Part shown: positions 8,770 through 18,153 of the stretch, one piece after another
Layout: every line of letters begins with the position of its first letter
Position numbering within the stretch: position 1 is the first letter of the stretch
Source of the DNA: CAVDHB01 sp963608705
GTDB lineage: Bacteria > Bacteroidota > Bacteroidia > Bacteroidales > Bacteroidaceae
Direction: 5' to 3'
DNA: 53,026 nucleotides
Assembly: GCA_963608705.1 (NCBI GenBank)
Contig: CAVDHB010000022.1
Coordinates: 1-53,026, forward strand
Notes under the pieces: model-generated
What the model was told of the DNA's origin: nothing
The model's input: the letters and a program-made list of their open reading frames with translations, nothing else
Database searches by the model: none
Translations under genes and position numbers: made by a program

Positions 8770-11700
8770 ATGGAAACAGCAAAATTACAACAATTATATA
8801 GCGGATTGACGCAAGTAAAAACGCTGTCTTCCCTGTTTGCCGGAAAGAAGAGGGAAGTGGCGTTGGTGGCAGGCGTGTGCGCTTCCTCGCCATCGCTTGT
8901 GTTACTTTCTGCCTATCGCAAGGCGAACGCCTCCATTCCTGTCCTTTTCATTCTCAATGACGAGGAAGAGGCGGGCTATTTCTACCATGATTTATGTCAG
9001 GAAGGAGGGGAGGAGACAGTGTGCTTCTTCCCTTCTTCCTTCCGTCGTGCTATCCGCTACGGACAGCGGGACTCCTCCAACGAGGTGATGCGGACGGAGG
9101 TGTTGAGCCGTATCGCCGCATGGGGCAAAGACCACGCTCCTTTGATGATTGTGACTTATCCTGAGGCGTTGGCCGAGAAGGTGGTGTCTCAATCAGTGCT
9201 GGACGAGCATGTGCTTTCGCTCCATGTGGGGGAAAAACGAGACATGGAATCGGTGAGGAAAAGGCTGGTGGAGCTGGGCTTCGAGATGACGGATTATGTG
9301 TATGAGCCGGGGAAGTTCGCCTTGCGAGGAAGTATTCTGGACGTGTATTCCTTCGCTTCGGATGAGCCGTACCGTGTGGATTTCTTCGGAGACGACATAG
9401 ACAGCATCCGTACCTTTAATGTGGAGACACAGTTGTCGGACAGGAAATTAGAGAAAATACAGATATTGCCGGATTTGCAGCAGTCTGCACAGAAAGACTC
9501 TGTGTCGCTGTTGGGGCTGTTGCCCGACTCCTCCTGTCTGGTGTATAAAAACGGCCAGCTGATTGTGGATACGTTGGATGCCACTTCGCAGAAGGGCTTT
9601 TCCCGGCAGGCCGAAATGGAGGCGGAAGACTATGGCTCGCATATCGAAGGGCCAGTGTTTTACTCCGGGGAGGAGTTTGAGAAGGAGGCGAAAGCTAAAA
9701 GTCACCTCCTGTTCGGACATTCACCGCAGCTGCCCTCTTATCTGAAAGGACAGACGTTCACGGAGATAACCTTTCATCAGCAGCCACAGCCGGCCTTCCA
9801 TAAGAACTTCGACTTGGTGTCGGACTCTCTTTCCGATTTCATAAAGCGGGGATATACCGTGTACATCCTTACGGACAGTAGCAAACAGGCGGAACGGCTG
9901 AAAGCCATCTTTGATGAGCGGGACGATTCGAAGCCAGAGCCGGAGAAGCGGCATATCGTGTTCACTCCCGTAGACCATACTCTCCATGAGGGATTCTCGG
10001 ACGAGGACGCGAAAGCCTGCCTCTTTACTGACCACCAGCTTTTCGACCGCTACCACAAATATTCCCTGCAAAGCGACAAGACAAGGATTGGAAAGGCCAC
10101 GCTCACCATGAAAGAGCTGAACGAGTTGAAGCCGGGAGATTTCGTGGTGCATATCGACCACGGTATCGGACAGTTCGGCGGACTGGTGCGGGTGCCCAAT
10201 GGAGATACGGTGCAGGAGATGATGAAAATCACTTACCAGGGCGGAGACACGGTCTTCGTGTCCATCCACTCCCTGCACAAGGTGGCCAAGTACCGGGGAA
10301 AGGAGGGAGCTTCTCCCAAATTGAGCAAACTGGGTACGGGCGCTTGGGAGAAACTGAAAGAGCGAACCAAGAAGAAAATCAAGGATATTGCCCGCGACCT
10401 TATCAAGCTGTATGCCCGCAGAAAGGAGGAGAAGGGTTTCGCTTACTCGCCCGACAATTTCATGCAGCACGAACTGGAGGCCAGTTTCATCTATGAGGAC
10501 ACACCCGACCAGCTGAAGGCCACCAAAGAGGTGAAGGCGGACATGGAGAAGCAGCGTCCCATGGACAGGCTGGTGTGCGGAGACGTGGGCTTTGGTAAGA
10601 CGGAAGTGGCTGTCAGGGCTGCCTTCAAGGCTTGTTGCGATAACAAACAAGTGGCGGTGCTGGTGCCGACTACCGTGCTGGCTTATCAGCATTACCAGAC
10701 GTTCAAAGGCCGTCTGAAAGATTTTCCTGTCAGAGTGGAGTACCTCTCACGAGCCAGGACGGCTGCGGAGACGAAGAAGATACTGGCGGATTTGAAGGAA
10801 GGGAAGATTAACATTCTGATAGGCACGCATAAGCTGATAGGGAAGACTGTGAAGTTCCACGACCTCGGACTGCTGATAATCGACGAAGAGCAGAAATTCG
10901 GTGTGGCGGTCAAAGAGAAACTTCGCCAGCTGAAGGTGAACGTGGATACCCTCACGTTGACGGCCACCCCTATACCGCGTACCTTGCAGTTCTCGTTGAT
11001 GGGGGCAAGAGACCTTTCCGTCATCCAGACTCCGCCTCCTAACCGTTATCCTATCCAGACGGAGGTGCATACGTATAATCCGGAGATTATCAAGGAGGCC
11101 ATCAACTTCGAGATGAGCCGCAACGGGCAGGTGTTCTTCGTGAACAACCGTATCTCAGGACTTCCCGAGATAGCGAACCTGATTCACAAGTATGTGCCGG
11201 ATGCGCGCGTGTGCATCGGCAACGGGCAAATGCCGCCCGAAGAACTGGAGAAGATTATCTGCGCTTTCATGAACTACGAGTACGATGTGCTGCTCTCCAC
11301 GACGATTGTGGAGAATGGTATAGACATTCCCAACGCCAACACCATTATCGTGAACGGCGCGCAGAATTTCGGACTGAGCGACCTGCACCAGATGCGTGGT
11401 AGAGTGGGGCGTGGAAACAAGAAGGCGTTCTGCTACCTGCTTGCTCCTCCGTTGAGTGCGCTGAGCACGGATTCCCGGCGTAGACTGGAGGCCATCGAGA
11501 CGTTCTCCGATTTGGGCAGTGGCATTCATATTGCCATGCAAGACTTGGATATCCGTGGGGCGGGCAATATGTTAGGAGCAGAGCAGAGCGGATTCGTGGC
11601 CGATTTGGGCTATGAGACTTACCAGAAGATTCTGACACAGGCGGTGGACGAGCTGAAGAATGACGAGTTCGCCCAGCTGTATGCCGACGATTCGCAGGAA

Positions 11701-12204
11701 GACGGAAAGGCCAAAGGGGACAACTTCGTGGACGATTGCACGATAGATACCGACTTGGAGATGTTCTTCCCCGACTCGTATGTGCCGAGCAGCAGCGAGC
11801 GTATGAACGTGTACAGGGAGCTGGACAACTTGGAGACGGACGAGCAGGTGGAGGCATTCAGGAAGAAACTGGTCGACAGGTTCGGCCCGTTGCCTTCGCA
11901 AGGCGAGGAACTGCTGCACATCGTGCCTTTGCGCAGGATGGGAAAACAGTTGGGTATGGAGCGGATTGTCTTGAAGAAGAACCGCCTGAGCTTGTATTTC
12001 GTCTCCAATCCCGACAGCCCGTTCTATCAAAGTCTTGCGTTCGACCGCTGCCTTGAATATATCACGACTCATCCGCAACGGTGCAACTTGCGGGTGATGA
12101 ACGGAGGAAAGCGGAATATGCTGGTGCTGAATGTGCGCACCGTGGAGCAGGCGGAGCGTGTCTTCCGTGAGATACTTTCCATGAACCCGCAGAAAGAGCG
12201 ATGA
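8770..12204 (+). CDS. mfd: Transcription-repair coupling factor Mfd
   Basis: A 1,144-residue SF2 translocase that removes RNA polymerase stalled at DNA lesions and recruits UvrA. The N-terminal part is the UvrB-like module (FEMTDYVYEPGKFALRGSILDVY). The RNA-polymerase-interaction domain begins near residue 452 (LKPGDFVVHIDHGIGQFGG). The motor follows: Walker A GDVGFGKTE near 603, the DEEQ box in LLIIDEEQKFG near 704, TATPIPRTLQ near 731, and motif VI QMRGRVGR near 873. The C-terminal TRCF domain is present. Length is as expected. Its stop overlaps the next start (ATGA), placing mfd first in an operon with the YjbR-like gene and the metalloprotease. Confidence 0.97.
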   Translation: METAKLQQLYSGLTQVKTLSSLFAGKKREVALVAGVCASSPSLVLLSAYRKANASIPVLFILNDEEEAGYFYHDLCQEGGEETVCFFPSSFRRAIRYGQRDSSNEVMRTEVLSRIAAWGKDHAPLMIVTYPEALAEKVVSQSVLDEHVLSLHVGEKRDMESVRKRLVELGFEMTDYVYEPGKFALRGSILDVYSFASDEPYRVDFFGDDIDSIRTFNVETQLSDRKLEKIQILPDLQQSAQKDSVSLLGLLPDSSCLVYKNGQLIVDTLDATSQKGFSRQAEMEAEDYGSHIEGPVFYSGEEFEKEAKAKSHLLFGHSPQLPSYLKGQTFTEITFHQQPQPAFHKNFDLVSDSLSDFIKRGYTVYILTDSSKQAERLKAIFDERDDSKPEPEKRHIVFTPVDHTLHEGFSDEDAKACLFTDHQLFDRYHKYSLQSDKTRIGKATLTMKELNELKPGDFVVHIDHGIGQFGGLVRVPNGDTVQEMMKITYQGGDTVFVSIHSLHKVAKYRGKEGASPKLSKLGTGAWEKLKERTKKKIKDIARDLIKLYARRKEEKGFAYSPDNFMQHELEASFIYEDTPDQLKATKEVKADMEKQRPMDRLVCGDVGFGKTEVAVRAAFKACCDNKQVAVLVPTTVLAYQHYQTFKGRLKDFPVRVEYLSRARTAAETKKILADLKEGKINILIGTHKLIGKTVKFHDLGLLIIDEEQKFGVAVKEKLRQLKVNVDTLTLTATPIPRTLQFSLMGARDLSVIQTPPPNRYPIQTEVHTYNPEIIKEAINFEMSRNGQVFFVNNRISGLPEIANLIHKYVPDARVCIGNGQMPPEELEKIICAFMNYEYDVLLSTTIVENGIDIPNANTIIVNGAQNFGLSDLHQMRGRVGRGNKKAFCYLLAPPLSALSTDSRRRLEAIETFSDLGSGIHIAMQDLDIRGAGNMLGAEQSGFVADLGYETYQKILTQAVDELKNDEFAQLYADDSQEDGKAKGDNFVDDCTIDTDLEMFFPDSYVPSSSERMNVYRELDNLETDEQVEAFRKKLVDRFGPLPSQGEELLHIVPLRRMGKQLGMERIVLKKNRLSLYFVSNPDSPFYQSLAFDRCLEYITTHPQRCNLRVMNGGKRNMLVLNVRTVEQAERVFREILSMNPQKER

Positions 12205-12563
12205 ATGTAGAAGCAATCAGACAATACTGCCTTTCCAAGAAAGAGGCGACGGAAGACTTCCCTTTCGACGAGACGGTTTTAGCCTTCCGGGTGCGGAATA
12301 AAATCTTCTGCATGATTGACTTGGACGACACGGACTGGTTCGTGTTGAAGTGTGACCCTGCCTATGCGCAAGATTTGCGGGCGGCACACCCGGACACGAT
12401 AACCGGCGCATGGCACATGAACAAGAAATATTGGAACCAGTTGCATCATGGCGAGGACTTGGACGACAACCTTGTGAGGCATCTCATAGACCATTCTTAC
12501 GAGGAGGTAGTCAAAAAGCTGCCTCACTATGTAAGGCAAGAACTAATGGAGGAAACGAAATGA
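12201..12563 (+). CDS. MmcQ/YjbR family DNA-binding protein
   Basis: A 120-residue cytoplasmic protein of the MmcQ/YjbR family (CyaY-like fold). It opens with a helix and CLSKKEATEDFPFDETVLAFRV, then the characteristic KIFCMIDL strand, WFVLKCDP, and GAWHMNKKYWNQLH. Members are reported as DNA-binding, but the cellular role is unclear. It overlaps mfd by four bases at its start and the metalloprotease gene by four bases at its end, so all three should be made from one message. Confidence 0.85.
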   Translation: MNVEAIRQYCLSKKEATEDFPFDETVLAFRVRNKIFCMIDLDDTDWFVLKCDPAYAQDLRAAHPDTITGAWHMNKKYWNQLHHGEDLDDNLVRHLIDHSYEEVVKKLPHYVRQELMEETK

Positions 12564-13660
12564 AACAGTGTTTGATTTTGTGTGCGGCGGCATTGCTTGC
12601 GGCGTGCAGCGCCGAGCCTATTATTAAGGAGGGTAATCAACCGACCACCACTCGTATTGAATACAGAGAATATGCACTCCCAGTGGTGTGTCATGTCATC
12701 TATCAGAATGCTTCGGCTGATTCGCTCGCCAGAGTGTCCGCCCGTATCCGTGCGATTATAAATAAGGTGAACACCTTGTATAAGGACAATGAGACAGGCG
12801 TGCAGTTTGTCTTGACCAATTCCGTGCCGACAGGTAAGAAAGTGGATGAGCCGGGCATTGAGTATATACGCAGGACAGAGGCGGAGTTTGACCCTGATAA
12901 GGTCATGGACAACAACTCTTCCTTTAAGCAGTATGTCTGGGATCCTAACCGCTATATCAATCTGCTGTTCTATCCTTTCGCAAAGGAGAACGGTGAATAT
13001 ATTACTTTAGGCATTTCCCACATGCCGTTGGGCTATACAGATGGCACAACGCCTGAGGGTTTGCAGGAGGTGAGTAAGTCAACGTATCCATCCATGACGC
13101 TTGATAATGTGGAGTGGGGACCTTGTTGTTCTATCAATAGTCTGTATATTTCCGAGGAATCGTCGACTGAAAATTATAACATATACGATTCTAGTGTGAC
13201 CACTGCGCATGAATTAGGGCATTACCTTGGCTTGTTTCACGCCTTTACGGAGCGGAACTCTGCGGAGTCGAGTGAAAATTTGCTGGACAGCTGCGGCAAT
13301 ACGGACTATTGCAAGGATACCCCGGACTACAACCGGGCAGAATATGAGTACTGGCTGGAGAACTACATGAATCAACATCAAGGTAAAACGATTAATATGC
13401 GTGAGGTGGTAAAGCGTCAAAACTGTCAAAATCAGCAGTTTAACTCGCATAACATCATGGATTACTCCGTGAGTTATACAGACCAGTTTACCACCGAACA
13501 GAAAGACCGTATGCAGAAGGTGTTGCGGTACTCTCCGCTTATGCCGAGAGAAAACGGGGCTACTCGTGCGGAGGTGCTTACGAGGAAAGTGTTGCGGATG
13601 AAAGCCCCTGTGATACGAGAACCCGCACACCGTCTACCTCTGACAAAACTAAAGAAATAG
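12560..13660 (+). CDS. Zinc-dependent metalloprotease lipoprotein (metzincin)
   Basis: A 366-residue lipoprotein: signal peptide with lipobox LAAC, lipidated cysteine near residue 16. The zinc site HELGHYLGLFH (about residues 217-227) has the HExxHxxGxxH pattern of metzincins, and a Met-turn follows in NIMDYS near residue 298. It matches the family I recall as 'zinc-dependent metalloproteinase lipoprotein, BF0631 family', related to pappalysin-like enzymes. It should act at the cell surface or in the periplasm on proteins. ATG 12560 overlaps the previous stop (ATGA) and begins the signal peptide exactly; longer in-frame starts run back into the upstream gene in another frame and are rejected. 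Confidence 0.88.
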   Translation: MKQCLILCAAALLAACSAEPIIKEGNQPTTTRIEYREYALPVVCHVIYQNASADSLARVSARIRAIINKVNTLYKDNETGVQFVLTNSVPTGKKVDEPGIEYIRRTEAEFDPDKVMDNNSSFKQYVWDPNRYINLLFYPFAKENGEYITLGISHMPLGYTDGTTPEGLQEVSKSTYPSMTLDNVEWGPCCSINSLYISEESSTENYNIYDSSVTTAHELGHYLGLFHAFTERNSAESSENLLDSCGNTDYCKDTPDYNRAEYEYWLENYMNQHQGKTINMREVVKRQNCQNQQFNSHNIMDYSVSYTDQFTTEQKDRMQKVLRYSPLMPRENGATRAEVLTRKVLRMKAPVIREPAHRLPLTKLKK

Positions 13661-13669
13661 CCTGTACTC

Positions 13670-13700
13670 TTTCACTCTTGCGAAAAAAGTCGTAATTTTG
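13670..13700 (+). promoter_or_regulatory. Promoter of the aminotransferase operon
   Basis: TAATTTTG at 13693-13700 matches the Bacteroidota -7 element. TTTC at 13670-13673 is a plausible -33 element 19 bases upstream. It lies 42 bases before the aminotransferase start. Confidence 0.65.
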
Positions 13701-13741
13701 CGTGCGTAGAGTACAATGAATTAAAACAACAGAAGAAAAAT

Positions 13742-14941
13742 ATGCCTAAGATTTCAATACGAGGCAGTGAGATGCCTTTTTCCCCGATTCGCAAACTGGC
13801 TCCTTTGGCGGCAGCCGCAAAGAAAAGGGGTATCCACGTGTTCCACTTGAATATCGGACAGCCAGACTTGCCCTCGCCAGTGGAGGCGTTGAACGCTATC
13901 CGTTCCATCGACCGCAAGATTCTGGAATACAGTCCGAGCCAGGGCTTTGAGAGTTACCGCAAGAAGCTGGTGAACTATTATAAGAAATACGACATAGAGC
14001 TGACGCCGGACGAGATTATCATTACCAGCGGAGGTTCGGAGGCCGTGTTGTTCTCTTTCCTTTCTTGCCTGAATCCCGGCGACGAGATTATCGTGCCTGA
14101 ACCTGCCTACGCCAATTACATGGCCTTCGCCATTTCAGCGGGTGCGGTCATCCGCACGATTACCACCACCATAGACGAAGGATTCTCCTTACCAAGGGTG
14201 GAGAAGTTCGAGGAACTCATCAACGAACGCACAAGGGCTATCTTGATTTGCAACCCCAACAATCCCACAGGCTATCTGTACACAAGGAAGGAGATGAACC
14301 AGCTGCGGGACTTGGTGAAGAAGTACGACTTGTATCTCTTCTCTGATGAGGTGTATCGGGAATTCATCTACACGGGTTCTCCTTATATCTCCGCCTGCCA
14401 TTTGAAAGGCATAGAGAACAATGTGGTGTTGATTGATTCTGTATCTAAACGATATAGCGAGTGCGGTATCCGTATCGGTGCGCTGATAACGAAGAATGCG
14501 GAAGTGCGCAAGACGGTGCTGAAGTTCTGCCAGGCTCGGTTGAGTCCGCCGCTCATCGGGCAGATTGCCGCGGAGGCTTCGTTGGATACTCCTGATGAGT
14601 ATTACCGCAACACGTATGATGAGTATGTAGAAAGACGTAAGTGCTTGATAGACGGACTGAACCGCATTCCGGGTGTGTACTCGCCCATCCCGATGGGGGC
14701 GTTCTACACGGTGGCGAAACTGCCCGTGGATGACACTGAGAAGTTCTGTGCCTGGTGCTTGGAAAAGTTCAATTATGAGGGCGAGACGGTAATGATGGCG
14801 CCTGCCGCGGGATTCTACACGACTCCGGGACTTGGTAAGAACGAGGTGCGTATAGCCTACGTGCTGAAGAAAGAAGACCTTATCAGGGCTATTTTCGTAT
14901 TGCGCAAGGCGTTGGAGGCTTATCCCGGGAGGACTATATGA
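13742..14941 (+). CDS. PLP-dependent aminotransferase, class I/II
   Basis: A 399-residue fold-type I aminotransferase of the aspartate aminotransferase superfamily. Visible elements are the N-terminal HLNIGQPDLPSP, the cofactor-binding turn SGGSEAVLFSF, NPNNPTGYLYT for substrate and phosphate contacts, and the Schiff-base lysine K236 in DSVSKRYSECGIRIG. Substrate specificity cannot be read, and relatives are usually annotated only generically. It is preceded by its own promoter and overlaps the following permease gene by ATGA, an association with no obvious metabolic logic. Confidence 0.88.
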   Translation: MPKISIRGSEMPFSPIRKLAPLAAAAKKRGIHVFHLNIGQPDLPSPVEALNAIRSIDRKILEYSPSQGFESYRKKLVNYYKKYDIELTPDEIIITSGGSEAVLFSFLSCLNPGDEIIVPEPAYANYMAFAISAGAVIRTITTTIDEGFSLPRVEKFEELINERTRAILICNPNNPTGYLYTRKEMNQLRDLVKKYDLYLFSDEVYREFIYTGSPYISACHLKGIENNVVLIDSVSKRYSECGIRIGALITKNAEVRKTVLKFCQARLSPPLIGQIAAEASLDTPDEYYRNTYDEYVERRKCLIDGLNRIPGVYSPIPMGAFYTVAKLPVDDTEKFCAWCLEKFNYEGETVMMAPAAGFYTTPGLGKNEVRIAYVLKKEDLIRAIFVLRKALEAYPGRTI

Positions 14942-16182
14942 ATTTCGCGCTTTTCATAGCCCGCCGTCTGTACAAGGCGAAAGGCGACAAGAAGAAAGTC
15001 TCTCGTCCGGCCATTACCATCGCCACGATGGGAGTGGCTATCGGACTGGCGGTGATGATTGTGTCCGTGTCGGTGGCCTTGGGCTTCAAGAACGAGATTC
15101 GCTCGAAGGTCATAGGTTTCGGTTCGCATATACAGGTGGAGAACCGGCAGACCGTGCAGTATGCCGACACCTTCCCCGTGCAGATGAACGACAGCATGAT
15201 GCGTGTGCTGAAAAGTGTGCCGGGCATTGACCATGTGCAGCGTTTCGCCTTGAAGGCGGGCATGGTGAAGACGGATGAGAACTTCCAAGGTATGATTTTG
15301 AAGGGAGTGGCGCAGGAGTACGACCCCACTTTCTTCAAACAGTACATGGTGGAAGGGACGTTTCCGAAATTCACCGACTCTGAGGCTTCCAACAAGGTGC
15401 TTATCTCCAAGACGGTGGCGGATATGCTGAAGCTGAAATTAGGCGACAGGATTTACGCTTATTTCTTCAATGACAATATCCGGGTGCGTCGTTTCAAGAT
15501 TGCGGGCATCTACCAGACTAATCTGACGGCATACGATCAGAATTTCTTGATTACCGACTTGTACACCGTCCGGCGGTTGAACAACTGGAAGGCTGACCAA
15601 TGTACGGGAGCGGAACTCACGGTGAACGACTTTGACCGGCTGGACGACATTGACATGGGAGTGGTGCGCACGGTAAACAAGCAGGCGGATGCCTACGGGG
15701 AAGTATATTCCGCTAAAACGATTAAGGAGGCCAACCCCGACATTTTCGCTTGGCTGAGTTTGATGGACATGAATGTGTGGGTGATTCTCATACTGATGTT
15801 GGGAGTGGCGGGATTCACGATGATTTCCGGACTGCTCATCATCATTTTGGAACGCACGCAGATGATTGGACTGCTGAAAGCGCTTGGCGCTCGTAATAAG
15901 CAAGTGCGTCATGTGTTCCTCAACTTCTCCGTCTTCTTGATAGGACGCGGCTTGCTGTTAGGCGACATCCTTGGCATCGGCTTGCTGTATCTCCAGCAGC
16001 AGTTCGGTTTTGCCCGTCTGGATCCGGCTACCTACTATGTGGATGCCGTGCCGGTAATGTTCGACTGGTTCTTGTTCTTGTTGCTGAATGTGGCTACATT
16101 GGTTATTTCCGTCTTCGTGCTGATAGCCCCCAGCTATCTGATTAGTCGGATAGACCCGGCAATAGCCATGAGGTTTGAATAA
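14938..16182 (+). CDS. FtsX/LolE-type ABC transporter permease
   Basis: A 414-residue inner-membrane protein with the four-segment layout of LolC/LolE permeases. One transmembrane helix lies near residues 25-50 (ITIATMGVAIGLAVMIVSVSV), followed by a large periplasmic MacB-type domain (about 50-270), then three helices in the last 140 residues. The segment LERTQMIGLLKALGARNKQVRHVF is the coupling helix typical of the FtsX domain. By family it would help release lipoproteins to the outer membrane, which suits a genome rich in lipoproteins. No ATPase gene is adjacent. The start overlaps the aminotransferase stop. Confidence 0.85.
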   Translation: MNFALFIARRLYKAKGDKKKVSRPAITIATMGVAIGLAVMIVSVSVALGFKNEIRSKVIGFGSHIQVENRQTVQYADTFPVQMNDSMMRVLKSVPGIDHVQRFALKAGMVKTDENFQGMILKGVAQEYDPTFFKQYMVEGTFPKFTDSEASNKVLISKTVADMLKLKLGDRIYAYFFNDNIRVRRFKIAGIYQTNLTAYDQNFLITDLYTVRRLNNWKADQCTGAELTVNDFDRLDDIDMGVVRTVNKQADAYGEVYSAKTIKEANPDIFAWLSLMDMNVWVILILMLGVAGFTMISGLLIIILERTQMIGLLKALGARNKQVRHVFLNFSVFLIGRGLLLGDILGIGLLYLQQQFGFARLDPATYYVDAVPVMFDWFLFLLLNVATLVISVFVLIAPSYLISRIDPAIAMRFE

Positions 16183-16189
16183 TCGAAGA

Positions 16190-17371
16190 ATGCAGAAAAT
16201 GGATAATCAGACATATCAAGGCGCACCTTCTCCCTGCTATATCATGGAGGAGGACAAACTTCGGCGTAATCTTTCCCTCATCCGTAGGGTGGCTGAAGCG
16301 GCAGGAGTGGAAATCATACTGGCTTTCAAGGCGTTCGCGCTTTGGAAGTCTTTTCCTGTGTTCAGAGAGTACATCGCACACACCACGGCCAGTTCTCCTT
16401 ACGAGGCACGGCTGGCAAAGGAGGAGTTCGGCAGTCTGGCGCATACCTACTCGCCAGCTTACGAGGAAGCCACTTTTGGCGAGATACTGCGTTGCAGCGG
16501 TCATATCACGTTTAATTCGCTGACGCAATACGCTCGTTTCTATCCACTTGTAAAGGCGTGGAAAGAGCATCCCATGTCTTGCGGACTGCGGGTGAACCCG
16601 GAGTTCTCCGAGATAGAGACGGAGCTGTACAATCCCTGTGCGCCGGGTTCCCGTTTTGGCATCTTGGCGGACACCTTGCCGGAAACTTTGCCAGAGGGAA
16701 TCGAAGGCTTTCATTGCCATAACCATTGCGAGAGCAGTGCGGAGGCGTTGGTGGATTCCTTGGCGCATCTGGAAGCCAAGTTCGGTCGTTGGTTTCCTCA
16801 GCTGAAATGGCTGAATTTAGGCGGCGGACATCTGATGACCCGCAAGGACTATAATGTACCCTTGTTGATTGATACGCTGAAAGGGTTGCGCAAACGTTAT
16901 CCTTGGCTGAAAATCGTGTTGGAACCAGGCTCCGCTTTCGCATGGCAGACCGGGCCGTTGGTGGCCTCCGTGGTAGACATCGTGGAGAACAAGGGTATTC
17001 GTACCGCCATCTTGGACGTGAGCTTCACCTGCCACATGCCCGACTGTCTGGAGATGCCCTATCAGCCTGCGGTCAGAGGAGCGGAGACTTTGCCGGCGGA
17101 GGCCGTAAAAACGGCGAGCCTTGGTGAGCATGTATACCGATTGGGCGGCAACAGCTGTCTGAGCGGAGACTATATGGGAAGCTGGCGATTCAACCATGCG
17201 TTGAAAATAGGGGAGCGCATTATCTTCGAGGACATGATTCATTACACTACGGTGAAAACGAATATGTTCAACGGAATAAACCATCCTTCCATCGGAATGC
17301 TGCATTCAGACGGCACGTTTGAGCTGTATCGGAAGTTCTCTTACGAGGATTACCGGGACAGGATGTGTTGA
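16190..17371 (+). CDS. nspC: Carboxynorspermidine/carboxyspermidine decarboxylase
   Basis: A PLP enzyme of the alanine-racemase-fold decarboxylases, about 393 residues. It decarboxylates carboxyspermidine or carboxynorspermidine, the last step of the alternative polyamine route. Seen: SPCYIMEEDKL at the N-terminus, the PLP lysine in ILAFKAFALW, HCHNHCESS, the GGGH glycine loop, EPGSAFAWQTG, and a C-terminal GNSCLSGD active-site segment. The partner dehydrogenase gene is not in this window. ATGs at 16190 and 16199 are both possible, and a TTG at 16175 overlapping the permease stop is less likely. Family members begin close to SPCYIMEE, so the short starts fit best. Confidence 0.9.
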   Translation: MQKMDNQTYQGAPSPCYIMEEDKLRRNLSLIRRVAEAAGVEIILAFKAFALWKSFPVFREYIAHTTASSPYEARLAKEEFGSLAHTYSPAYEEATFGEILRCSGHITFNSLTQYARFYPLVKAWKEHPMSCGLRVNPEFSEIETELYNPCAPGSRFGILADTLPETLPEGIEGFHCHNHCESSAEALVDSLAHLEAKFGRWFPQLKWLNLGGGHLMTRKDYNVPLLIDTLKGLRKRYPWLKIVLEPGSAFAWQTGPLVASVVDIVENKGIRTAILDVSFTCHMPDCLEMPYQPAVRGAETLPAEAVKTASLGEHVYRLGGNSCLSGDYMGSWRFNHALKIGERIIFEDMIHYTTVKTNMFNGINHPSIGMLHSDGTFELYRKFSYEDYRDRMC

Positions 17372-17428
17372 GAGAAATTTGCTATTTGGCGTGATGATTG
17401 TCAATTAAGTAAGGTATACAATGAAATT

Positions 17429-18148
17429 ATGGCAGATGTACGAATTAAGAATATCAATATAAATCTCTGGAGTCATCAGAAAGTACAGTTCTCGGCACAC
17501 TCTGATGTCAATATCATCATGGGCATCAACGGCAGCGGCAAGACCACCTTCCTAAGTAATCTGTATAAGTCATTGACTGGAAGCAAAAAGAACTGTGAGG
17601 ATGTAGTCTATTTGCCTTCTATAGATAATATCTCAATGAGAGACAAACGAAAAACGGCGACCGCTCTTTCGCAGGACTTGGAGTATTTTATCTATGATAT
17701 GAAGACAGGGCCATCTTTGATGAGCCTTCGTATGTCTATGATTGACAGTCCTGAGGGTAAGCAAGTCGAACTTAGGTCTCGGATTGTGGATTTCCAAAAT
17801 ATCGTCAATAGTCTTTTGGCTTTGACCCATAAACGGATAGAGATAGAGGGCAGCAAGTTCTCTGTTATCACGGCGAATGGCACGTTGCCAGTAGGGGTGT
17901 TGTCTTCAGGAGAAATGCAGATGTTGCTCATCCTCCTGAGAGTATTCCTTCTAAATGGTCGGGAAGCGGTAGTGCTGATAGACGAGCCTGAAAACTCCTT
18001 GGACATCGACTGGCAGTTTGATTTGGTCAATCTGCTTGTCCGTCTTAATTCCAATGCTCAGTATTTCATCACGACCCATTCCCCGGCTCTCTTTGGTGAA
18101 GGTTGGGGTGATAAGGTTTGGTACATGGAGCAAATCACCAAGAAGTAA
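17429..18148 (+). CDS. ABC/OLD-like AAA ATPase of a two-gene defence-like module
   Basis: A 239-residue ATPase with an ABC-class nucleotide-binding site. It has Walker A GINGSGKTT (32-40), signature-like LSSGEMQ (158-164), Walker B VVLIDEPENSLD (181-192) and an H-loop histidine in TTHSPALFG (217). There is no membrane segment and no long coiled-coil insertion, so it is shorter than the AriA ATPase of PARIS as I recall it. It is followed after five bases by a DUF4435 gene, the pairing that defines PARIS (ATPase plus TOPRIM-like effector). Base composition is AT-richer than its neighbours (17581-17640 is 33% GC, against 50% in 16321-16380 of nspC), suggesting acquisition. Function as defence is inference. 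No clear promoter is visible in the 57-base gap before it. Confidence 0.82.
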   Translation: MADVRIKNININLWSHQKVQFSAHSDVNIIMGINGSGKTTFLSNLYKSLTGSKKNCEDVVYLPSIDNISMRDKRKTATALSQDLEYFIYDMKTGPSLMSLRMSMIDSPEGKQVELRSRIVDFQNIVNSLLALTHKRIEIEGSKFSVITANGTLPVGVLSSGEMQMLLILLRVFLLNGREAVVLIDEPENSLDIDWQFDLVNLLVRLNSNAQYFITTHSPALFGEGWGDKVWYMEQITKK

Positions 18149-18153
18149 GACGT

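Noticed and set aside
9721..10692. Long - strand open frame (about 320 codons) opposite mfd
   Set aside because: Antisense shadow of a strongly conserved gene, with no recognisable protein features.
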